Shown: one piece after another, positions 1-8,244 of the stretch
Position numbering within the stretch: the first letter of the stretch is position 1
Layout of the letters: every line of letters begins with the position of its first letter
Assembly (NCBI GenBank): GCA_947650285.1
Contig: CANTFL010001287.1
Span: 434,001-498,000, forward strand
Length of the DNA: 64,000 nt
Direction of reading: 5' to 3'
Source of the DNA: Hyaloperonospora brassicae
Lineage: Eukaryota; Oomycota; Peronosporomycetes; Peronosporales; Peronosporaceae
The notes under the pieces: generated by a model
What the model saw: only the letters and a program-made list of their open reading frames with translations
Databases searched by the model: none
What the model was told of the DNA's origin: nothing
Program-made: the position numbers and the translations under genes

Positions 1-1243
1 TTGACTCGCAGTGGCTTTGTCGCTTGTCGGTAACGTCGTGCTGCGATGTGGAGACAGAGACTGCAGCCACGCAACCCCATCGACCCCATCATGAGACGGC
101 GCTATCCACACACCACTGTCCACACTGTCGATTGCCATTGCGTAAATGTCCACACCTCATCTACCGCTTCGAGGTGATCGACCTCTTTAGTGCAACTCGC
201 TGGTGCTTTCATCTGCACAGTTTGCGCACATCTGACCGTGGAGATGGACCGGTCGATGGCTTGAGATGATGGGCAGCGAAAAGGTGAGTGATGTCGCAGG
301 TTCACGAGTCCGACGCTGCTGTGCGCGCCTCCACAACAGCACAGCTGGACTTGCTGGTGGAAACATCGACTTGTTGACGCGCGGTCGAAGCAGAGGTCGA
401 AATCGCTATTCACACTGCTCAGCCGTCGAGCTACAGCAGACACTGCCGAGCCGCTCATGCGACTGCAGGTCCGACACCTACAAAGCTACGACAGCGTATG
501 CTGTATTGCTCCCCGACGTCCATATCTTTCGGGCAAAAGAGACTTCCCCTCACAAGGTCGTGCCTGAGCGTGATTTCTTTTGCAGCCGTCGGCAGCGTAT
601 ACAGAGAGGCAGCGCACGCCGCGTCAGCCGACGACGACCCGCCCGTCAGTCGTCCATCGTGTGACACGGCAGCAATCTGGTCGCTTCGGCGTCGAGCAAA
701 GCCGCAAGTTGTCCGGCGCTATTGTCTGCCTCACCCTCAGCGGTTCTTTGTGACGGAAGAAAGGGCTGTCAGCTCTATTGAGCCACCGGAACGCGGAGAG
801 AGCGAGTTGCTGAGAACAGTCAGACAGCTGGTGACGCGTTTTTGCACAAGGGGTTCTCTCCGCGACGCGCGCACGGCTACAGTGCGTCCGCTCTTTGTGA
901 TCTTTTTTTTGCGAGTGCAACATTGCAGTTCGAGCCTTTTGTGTATACGTCAGTCATTCGTGTGTGTATACCACCCACGTGTATCGCTCTTCCCGCCGCG
1001 ATGTGGTCTCGCGGACGAATTCTGCGGGGATGGGGTCTCGCAGACTGTGCCATCTGGGATTCCCTCCCTCCCCTACAAAGGCCAGCACTATGCACCCGCA
1101 CGAGGGGTCCTGCGGCCCGGATCTGCGACCACAAACACGAAAGAGGTTCTTGTTCCGCAGCTCACCGTTTGTATGCCGCCAAGCGCATTCGCGTGTTCAC
1201 GCGCCACTCGGTTGTTGTGCCGTCAGTTCACAAGCTGCCGCAC
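1..1243. other. Left edge, no confident gene
   Basis: Short open frames occur on both strands, but none has a recognisable domain or a convincing start. On the plus strand a strong-looking donor (GGTGAGT at 283-289) and short coding-like stretches near 291-371 could be exons of a gene that runs off the left edge, but I could not chain them. From about 842 the frame of the next gene is open, with in-frame ATGs at 1001 and 1244. This part is taken as 5' UTR and promoter. Confidence 0.3.
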
Positions 1244-2608
1244 ATGAAACACACTTCTCCCATCGCGTCCCGTCCAGTCGTGCAGCAGCAGCAGCAGCAC
1301 CAGCCGCGTCACCAAACGCTCTCGAGCACCGACATGAACGGACCGCAGTACGCTTCGGCCATCCCCTTCATCCGCCGCAAACGGCCGCGCGCCATCGAGA
1401 CAAACGACCACCTGACCTGTGCTTTTCCTGCGCGCGCGTCAATAGAAGAGGCGCCCCGTGCACGGGTCTTGCCCGGACTCGCCGAGCTCTTGGCAGCGCA
1501 GCAGTCGCCCCCGCTCCTGCAATCGCAGTGGCGACCGACGCTGCCGAACGCGATCGAGCACGAGGACAAGACGCCGTGGCCGTCAGCAGTAGAGTATTAC
1601 CGCATCTTCTCGACGCCCGAGCCGGAGCGCAAGCTCCAAGTGTTTGACCTTGGCGTGGACCGTCGCGGCGTGCCTTTGCACCCCGAGTTCATCTACAACG
1701 ACCCCGTGTCGTGCATGTACTTTCTAAAGTGTTCCAAGTTGATAGGAAAAGGTTCGTTTGGTTTTCCACGGAAGAAGAAAGAGCTGCTGCGGCAACAGGT
1801 GGCGACGTTCGGCCACGCGAGAGCTGCGGTGATTGGTTTTCCGGCTACGAGCCAATCACAAAGCGCGAAGAAGCAGAAGAAGCTGCCCGACGCGAGCAAA
1901 GACTTTGAGTGGCGCAAAATGAGTTTTGTCACGGGTTTGCCGAAAAAACAGCCGCTCGTGCGGTACGTGACCGCCACGTGTTATAGTCGGGCGACCGAGC
2001 AGGCCGCGAAACAAAAGGTCTTTCGCATGCACGCGGTCATGCTCGCCGATAAGGCAGGAACGGGCGAGTGTGGCGACTATGTGCTGGTGCACATTCGCGC
2101 AGGGGGCAGCAAACGCGTCGGTGTTCGAACGAGCGGTGCAGACACAGAGGTGCAGCAGACCCCGACGTCTCCTGGTGCCATCTACGAAGACATTGCACCT
2201 GCAAAGCAGGGCACCAACTCGCTGAGCGCCCAGAGTCCCGTGTCCCCTACTAGCGTCGCCGTGGCTTCCTGCGCGAGCGTCTTGACATCCACTTCACCTT
2301 GCAACAAGCACTTGATGCATGCGGCGGTCTCTGCTGGCTCGAGCGAGAACTCGGGGGATCGGACACAGTCGGTGGTGACAGCGTCGTTGTCGAAAATGGA
2401 TTCGACAGCGCGCGTACCCCGTTGTTCGCCACTCTTCTCCGTCGCAGAGGAACCAGACGTTGGCGCGGGGCGAGTGGCGCTGCGCAATATGATCCTGAAG
2501 GCGTGTACGTCACCAGAAGAGGTGACAAAGTACGTCAGGGGGCTCCAGGAAGAACTCGCAGCGTTGCAGAGCTCGAACCAGAGAGAATGTGAGCGTTGCA
2601 GAGCTTGA
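1244..2608 (+). CDS. Hypothetical protein, Gln-rich N terminus, lineage-specific
   Basis: A protein of 454 residues that I do not recognise. It begins with a low-complexity Gln/His-rich stretch. A middle part contains alternating hydrophobic and aromatic residues (FIYNDPVSCMYF, DYVLVHIRAGGSKR), and a Ser/Thr-rich linker leads to a short C-terminal helix (SPEEVTKYVRGLQEEL). Lys-rich clusters (PRKKKE, KKQKK) suggest a nuclear protein, which is inference. The start at 1244 is chosen because the upstream in-frame sequence looks like UTR; ATG 1001 is an alternative. Two oddities stand out. Between about 1711 and 1905 the -1 frame looks more protein-like than the annotated frame. The stop codon lies inside the second copy of a 32-bp tandem duplication. 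The open frame of nearly 1.4 kb with GC-rich coding composition makes it a probable real gene. Confidence 0.6.
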   Translation: MKHTSPIASRPVVQQQQQHQPRHQTLSSTDMNGPQYASAIPFIRRKRPRAIETNDHLTCAFPARASIEEAPRARVLPGLAELLAAQQSPPLLQSQWRPTLPNAIEHEDKTPWPSAVEYYRIFSTPEPERKLQVFDLGVDRRGVPLHPEFIYNDPVSCMYFLKCSKLIGKGSFGFPRKKKELLRQQVATFGHARAAVIGFPATSQSQSAKKQKKLPDASKDFEWRKMSFVTGLPKKQPLVRYVTATCYSRATEQAAKQKVFRMHAVMLADKAGTGECGDYVLVHIRAGGSKRVGVRTSGADTEVQQTPTSPGAIYEDIAPAKQGTNSLSAQSPVSPTSVAVASCASVLTSTSPCNKHLMHAAVSAGSSENSGDRTQSVVTASLSKMDSTARVPRCSPLFSVAEEPDVGAGRVALRNMILKACTSPEEVTKYVRGLQEELAALQSSNQRECERCRA

Positions 2609-2624
2609 ACCAGAGAGGGTGTGA
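2561..2624 (+). repeat. 32-bp tandem duplication at the 3' end of the CDS
   Basis: Two adjacent 32-bp units (2561-2592 and 2593-2624) differ at only a few positions. Because 32 is not a multiple of 3, the second copy is read in a different frame and supplies the TGA stop of the upstream gene at 2606-2608. Confidence 0.85.
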
Positions 2625-4250
2625 GTGCAACAGCGTTGAGTGAGGATGCCCAGCTTCCGCCTTTTTTCGATCGTTCAATATGTAGAGTGACGTGGTTAGT
2701 GTAGAAAGCTGCGCGCCCGCTACACTTATGTGCGATCGAATGCACGCAGCAGCTGGAACGTTCGTGTCGATGCTGCCGTCCCTGCCGTCGCTGTTGATGG
2801 CCCATGACATTGCGACAAGGTGTAGCCATAGGTGGGTGTGGAGCGAACAGGCTCAGCATGCTGCGTCAAAAAGGCGTCTAATGTTGCCAGACTCCTCCTG
2901 CATTTGTTCACAACTTTGAGCCATGTTGATGTGATCAGCGGTATGCAATGGATTTACGAGTACCTGTTTCTGGATGCTGCACGACGAGCGACGTCGACAA
3001 TGACTGACAGACGTGCTGGACTTGTGTTCAGGTCGCGCGCAGCTCTGCCTTCTCCACGAGATACGAACGCTCCATGGGGGCTCGTGTTTATGACACAGTT
3101 GATGTCTGTATCGCTTGCAGCGTGCACATCATCCTGAATTGCGTCGACATATCATCTTTCAGCTCATGGCAGCGACGCACACGCAGTGAGTGGTAAAGCT
3201 CGTCACAGCAACGATCACATTTGCTCTGCTCCTACTTGTATCGCTTCTTCCGAGAGAAAGCAAAGAGCGATAGCTAGAAAGACGCCAACAGCCCCAGATC
3301 TTGCCTTCGTTCAAGTACTCCGTCAACAAGTAGCAAGATCTGTTCCATGCACTTTCGCGATGTGCGAGCCGCTTCCGTTCCACACGTTTGACAGTCTCCC
3401 GGACACTGTCGAGTACAGGCGCAGTGGGGCTTTTTGACCCGAGGTATTGCCTGTCAGTGTACTTCTGCAAGTGTTGTTGCTGGTATTTTCTCCCTCTGTT
3501 TCGCTGTAGCCACTCGTCGAGTACCGCGTCTGTTGTCGCGCCTCGAGCGCTGAGCGGTCACAATCAGCTGAGCTCTTTCTTATTCACCAAACAACTGTCG
3601 CTTCTATGTTTGCAGCGTGCTAGCGGGGTAGGGCTCTCGGCCCACCATCTGCCGGGCAGCGGTTCGAACTCGCACTTAACGGTCGACAGGTTCCGCGACC
3701 AGTCCCTCGTCCTGCCGCCCGGTCTCCGTCGTCTCTCCGGCACAGGTGGCGCGTTGCCACGACCACGTCAGCGCTCACGTGGCGCACGTGCTGCCGTGTC
3801 ACGGGCTCGTGACGTGCCACGGCCACAGCTGTCGGTCGTCGTCGTCGTCGTCGCTCGATGGCAGCGGAAGTTGCCGTTCGGGTCGACGTTCCGCGCGTGT
3901 ATTGCAACACACAGTCGCCAGTCAGACGAGACGGACGGTTGAGGACGGCTTGCAGGCGTTCGGTCGACGACGGTGCAGGGAGATGTGGGGTGGGGTGGGG
4001 TGGGGTCTGAGTTAAGGTGGCGCACACAATCAGGACGTGCGCGGCGCGATGGGCAGTCACTTGGCGTTGTATGCGGTCGAGGTTTTAGACGCTGTCCGAG
4101 GTTTTTCCCCGTGTTCGCTCCTACAGCCGCCACTCGGAAGAAGGCGCTGACTTGGAGAGACGAGCGCTGGAACAGACAGAGGCAGCGGCAGAGACACAGC
4201 GACGGCGACAGAGACACAGCGACGGCGACAGCGACACAGCGAGCAGCCGA
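2625..4250. other. Intergenic stretch with simple repeats upstream of the next gene
   Basis: No frame here has a recognisable product. It holds a (GTC)n run near 3835-3853, a G-quadruplex-type (GGGGT)n tract at 3987-4005, and two copies of a 20-bp GAGACACAGCGACGGCGACA-like unit at 4191-4230 just before the next start codon. The last is probably 5' UTR. Confidence 0.5.
3987..4005 (+). promoter_or_regulatory. Predicted G-quadruplex tract (GGGGT)n
   Basis: Four runs of four G separated by single T residues lie 246 bases upstream of the ATG at 4251, on the coding strand. Such a tract is a strong quadruplex former in DNA or RNA, depending on where transcription starts. A regulatory role is inference. 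Confidence 0.5.
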
Positions 4251-5735
4251 ATGAGTCGTGAAGAGCGAAAGATGGCGCAGATCATTGCGAGCATTGAGCG
4301 CATGGAGCAGGAGGCGCGCGCGTCAGGGGACGACGCGGTCCGAGCGCAGGAGCCGCCAGAGTGGGCGAAACAGGGCGCGCGTGGCAAAAAGGGGAAGCGC
4401 GGGCGGGTGCTGAGTGTCAAAGTCAAGACGGAGAAACGGCTCAAGGCTGGAGCTGTCGCGGTGGGAGCAGGAGGGGCGACGCCGTTGGCTGCCGAGCGCA
4501 AATTGACGCCCAAGAAGCGCTGGATCCAGCTCTGGAGCGCCCAGCTGGACACGAGCCCCAACAAGGACAGCGACGTGGGCAGCCGCGTGGCGGGTGCAGA
4601 TCGTGGAGCTGAGGAGGACGGGGCGGCGACTGCAGCGGTGGCGGACACGCCGTCGGAGATTGACGCGTGCGCTGCTGTGCTTGCGCCGGCTGAGACTCTT
4701 GTTACCGAGGCAAATGAGACACGAAAGAGCGTCGAAGAGCCAGTGGGTGTGCCGGCGGCGGCGGCGGCGGTCGATCCTGGTGTGTTGGCTTGCAGAGAAG
4801 CGAAGCCAGCGCGTGAACTGGCGTCGGTCAATGCGACGAAGCGCAACTTACCAACCGAAACACCAGCGGCGTCTGTGAAGACAGGGGCGACTGTATCGGA
4901 AAGAGATGACGTGGCTGCTGCCGCCACGTCGGCGTCGTTGGACCTGCGCGTGAAAACTCCGATCAACAACGAGTCGTCGCACTTGTCTCCTCCGCTGGAG
5001 AGGAGTAGTCCTACAGTCGCAGCCTCCATCAGTCCATCGGCAAAGGTGAAGGACAGTGATACACCAAATAGTAACACACTAGCGGTGGCAGCGGCAGCAG
5101 CAGCAACAGCCAAGTCTTCACCAGCAGCAGCAGCAACGCAGGGAAAACGCGTCGTGACAGAGCAGGAGGAGGAAGTTCCTGAGCAAAAAATGGCTGCACC
5201 GAAGCTAGAGGGGAAGAAGAGCAATAGCAGCAGTGCGGGCGAGGAAGACGACAGTTGTCGCAGCGAAGCGTCAGGATACCACTACGATTGTGGTAGCAAA
5301 CGCAGCTTGGAGCGCAGTGATGAGTCACCGGTATCCGACGAAGCAAAGCGACGAGCAGAGCGGAGGAGGAAGCGAAAGTCGAATTGGGATGTCGGCGATC
5401 CCCGTAGAGGGGGAAGCCCTGTTGCCGAACTACCAACGAGCGCCGCTGCTGCCGCAGCCAACCAGCAGTCATTTGCCAAGTACCCGCCCACTGGGCCACC
5501 GTGGCGGCATAGCCCGAGCGTGATGGACGTGAAGCCGCCACCGGCGCACTTCCAAAGCACGATGATGGACATGAAGCCGCCTTTCCAGAGCGGCCACCGG
5601 CCCTCGACGTTCTACAGCAATGGCCCGAGTGCGGGGGCAAGACGAGGGTTTTTCCACGCGCCGGATCGTTCTCGAAGTGTTGGACGTTCGTCAATGCGTT
5701 TCAGCTACGGAAACAGCGGCAGCAATTACCGGTGA
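4251..5735 (+). CDS. Low-complexity nuclear protein with KMT2E/SETD5-like basic motif
   Basis: A 494-residue protein dominated by Ala, Ser, Lys and Arg. The N terminus (MSREERKMAQIIASIERMEQ) and a following KKRW stretch near residue 90 resemble, from memory, the region after the SET domain of KMT2E/MLL5 and SETD5 proteins. No SET domain is visible here or in any frame upstream to 2.6 kb, so the protein is not expected to methylate histones. The centre is Ala/Val/Ser-rich and probably disordered. The C-terminal third has a basic block (AKRRAERRRKRKSNWDVGD), repeated short motifs with MDVKPP and MDMKPP, and an Arg/Ser/Gly-rich tail of the kind found in RNA-associated nuclear proteins. The start at 4251 is preferred over the open upstream frame because the motif begins exactly there and the upstream sequence is repetitive UTR. 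A role in chromatin or mRNA processing is inference only. Confidence 0.65.
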   Translation: MSREERKMAQIIASIERMEQEARASGDDAVRAQEPPEWAKQGARGKKGKRGRVLSVKVKTEKRLKAGAVAVGAGGATPLAAERKLTPKKRWIQLWSAQLDTSPNKDSDVGSRVAGADRGAEEDGAATAAVADTPSEIDACAAVLAPAETLVTEANETRKSVEEPVGVPAAAAAVDPGVLACREAKPARELASVNATKRNLPTETPAASVKTGATVSERDDVAAAATSASLDLRVKTPINNESSHLSPPLERSSPTVAASISPSAKVKDSDTPNSNTLAVAAAAAATAKSSPAAAATQGKRVVTEQEEEVPEQKMAAPKLEGKKSNSSSAGEEDDSCRSEASGYHYDCGSKRSLERSDESPVSDEAKRRAERRRKRKSNWDVGDPRRGGSPVAELPTSAAAAAANQQSFAKYPPTGPPWRHSPSVMDVKPPPAHFQSTMMDMKPPFQSGHRPSTFYSNGPSAGARRGFFHAPDRSRSVGRSSMRFSYGNSGSNYR

Positions 5736-6630
5736 TGGATCGATCGGCGGCAGTGGATGTAGGAAGTGACGGACACGACTCGCTGTAGAGATGGGACGGA
5801 TATTTTATGAAATGTGACCATAATGTGCAGGAAGCGGAGCCATAAGGGGAAGGAGCTGGTGCGACGCTCGATGCACCGAGCACACGTGTGTGTACCACGT
5901 GCGTGTTCGGTTGGTGGGCGGTAGTTTGTGTCGTGCACACTAACGTAGGACGAGGCTGGAGCGCGCTACTTGCTGCAACTCGTATAGATAGCGCGGCAAG
6001 ATCGTGGCAACTTGACTGACGTGCATCTGAGACATCGCTCGCACCGAGACGCCAGTGCCTTTTACGATCTTGCCCCTACCCCTGTTCCATGAAACTTCCT
6101 ACTCGTCAGCTGTTTTGCTTAACCTAAACACGCTCATTTGCCGCCAAGTTGGTGCCACGTGACCACAGGCAGACATGAGACATGTCCGATTGTGTTGATG
6201 CTGTCGGATATCGAGCCAAAGTGATCACTGACGTTTACTTTGATGCAAGTACGTGGTAGACGCTGACACTGACCGTCGTGCGCTTCCAACCCGAGTGCGT
6301 TTACTGTATTGACGACGCAACACACATGACAAGGGGTCAATCAGCACCGGTCCTTGTCACGTCAGACATCCGATGAGGTCGTCGCGAATTGTGCCCGTGA
6401 CGGTCACATTCTGCAGCCAGCGGACTTAGGAGCGGTGTTGCAAACAACAGCCAAGCGACAATCGACGTCCATTAGGCACGTCTGGAGATGCGCTGCATGC
6501 AAATGCTGCAGCACTGGACCATCCAGCACCGGAGCAACGACCACAGGCACGGGCGTCCGTCATCGATCAACGCAGCGAGACCCAATTGTGTCTTTCTTGT
6601 TTAAAATTACTGCGACCGGTGGGACGACGC
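5736..6630. other. Intergenic, between two convergent genes
   Basis: About 900 bases separate the stop of the plus-strand gene and the stop of the minus-strand RING gene. It presumably holds both 3' UTRs. I see no coding frame or repeat worth naming. Confidence 0.5.
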
Positions 6631-7871
6631 TCACGATGCCTCTGGACGAGACAGGCTGCGGCACATGCGGCATCGATTGTCAAAGCACGTGTTCGTGTAG
6701 GTACATTGCACGCACTTCCAAGCACTTTGCCGTCGGCGTTGGCGCGTGAGCATTCGACACTTCGACCCCAACGCTTTCGAATGGACCGAGCGAGCACGTG
6801 GGGGGTCGCGGCTGCGGGTGTGCAATGCAACCGACGACAGTGTCGGATCGAGCGTGAGCTGGAGCAGCGGCTTGCTTCGGTCCACCCGTCGTCGCCGTCG
6901 CTTCTTCGTCACGGGCGGACTGTGCGAGGCACTGCGGAGGAAATACGTTCGACTCGGCTCCGGTATCTCCCCGTGCACCTGCGCGTCGCACTTGACTGCC
7001 CCTCCCACACGTTCAGCAGGACCAGCCCGGCGGGCGTGGGACGCCACGAAAAAGCGGTCCAACTTCGGCTGCTTTGCATCACTTGCCGTCCCAGCAGACC
7101 GCGTCCGCGCGCGCTTCGTGCCCGTTGCAGTGGCCGCGTGGTGTCGGCCACCTGTCCCTCGCTCAAACTCGTGGCTCTTCTCGGCCAGTAAGCGGTCCAA
7201 CGACCGCGACGACGGCGACGTGGACGACGTCGCCGCCAGTGCGGCCGTAAACTCGAGATCGTGCTGCAGGAACTCGAGCGTCTGCTCCAGCGCCCGGTGC
7301 TCCACGTCGTGTGCCTCCACTGGACGTTCGTAGAACGCATGGAGCTCGCGCGTTGTCGCTGGGTCCGGTATAGAAACGTCGCCGGCCGCCACGATAGAAA
7401 CGTCGTCGTTTCTATCCGCGTGCAGCGGCGGCGCGTCTTCGTCGAAAAAGTCCACGAGCGGCTCGCGGTCGCCGTCCCGCCCGAGGAACGGACACGTGGT
7501 CTGAATAGCTGTCCACAACGTGTCGTCGACTTTGTACTGTTTCGTGCGGGCAAAGCCCACGACGCGGCGCCGACAGAAACCGCAATTGACGCTCGTGAGC
7601 TCCAGCGCGCGCTTGAAGCACTCGAGACTGTGGCAAAACAGGAGCAGGGCCGTGTCAAAACACGGTGAGGTGGGGCAAGGGGGGTCGCGCTGGATAGAAA
7701 TGCGATAGAAACGTACCACAAATGGCGCTGGCAGCACGGGAGCTGGATCGGACGCCGCAGCACGTCGAGACACAGCGGACACTGGAAACGGATCGGAATC
7801 GTGACGGACATGGCGTGCGGCGCACGGAGCCCCACGGCCGGCGTCGTCGCGCGCGACCGCGTGAGGGCCAT
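6631..7871 (-). CDS. RNF168-like RING E3 ubiquitin ligase with PIP box and NZF finger
   Basis: Two exons, 7717-7871 and 6631-7627, are joined across an 89-bp intron (donor GTACGT, acceptor CCACAG). The split codon TG|T restores a zinc-binding Cys. The product has 383 residues. A RING finger spans about residues 31-70 (CPLC, then PCCQRHLC, LEC, CGFC). The stretch after it (CRRRV, then DDTLWTAIQ) closely follows the RNF168/RNF169 family, which ubiquitinates chromatin near DNA breaks. Residues 238-245 are QPKLDRFF, a full match to the PCNA-interacting PIP-box pattern. A basic cluster KKRRRRR follows near 293. The last domain, residues 355-374, is a RanBP2/NZF zinc finger (WKCVQCTY, then CRMC) with the Thr-aromatic pair and the Met position that contact ubiquitin in Npl4-type NZFs. 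I infer a nuclear, replication- or damage-linked E3 ligase. The start at 7871 is chosen; ATG 7811 is also possible. It is divergent from the PPR gene. Confidence 0.8.
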
Positions 7872-8244
7872 CGTCCGGGGCAAAGCGGTTTCTAAGCGGC
7901 ACGACCGGGCGATGACGAGTCGGGCAGAACGAGGTGGCTGGGCGAATGTTGCACCAATGTACGCCCGTGCTCCGAGAGTATGCAAGGGACGGACGCGGGC
8001 GGTGGGATGGCTACTTAAGCAAAACAACACGCGGTCCCGCTCTCTGCGAACGGGACTGCAAACCACATGGGGCCGTGCAACGCCTCTGATTTCTATCGAC
8101 CGGGACACCCGTGCACTTAGAAACCCGCCCCACCACGCCACCCGACCGGCGTTTCTATGCGGTCGAGCCTATACCCTCCGCTTTTGTCACCACGCAGTCC
8201 GTCCGCGTCACCGCTTCGCCACTCCATTCCGTCGCGCGTCCCCT
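7872..8244. promoter_or_regulatory. Shared divergent promoter region
   Basis: The 373 bases between the start codons of the minus-strand RING gene and the plus-strand PPR gene must carry both promoters if the starts are right. It contains one exact TTTCTATC (8090-8097) and a near copy (8152-8158) of a motif that recurs in the RING gene and its intron. I do not recognise a canonical oomycete Inr/FPR element. Confidence 0.45.

Noticed and set aside
3610..3680. Box B-like GGTTCGAACTC as a tRNA or SINE
   Set aside because: No matching box A at the right distance and no T-arm pairing.
4121..5224. 367-codon minus-strand frame
   Set aside because: Antisense of the Ala/Ser-rich gene at 4251-5735; the Ala/Ser/Leu repeats reflect the sense repeats.
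6909..8141. 410-codon minus-strand frame over the RING gene
   Set aside because: Only its first part, to the donor at 7717, is the RING exon. Beyond that it reads through the intron and a wrong frame.
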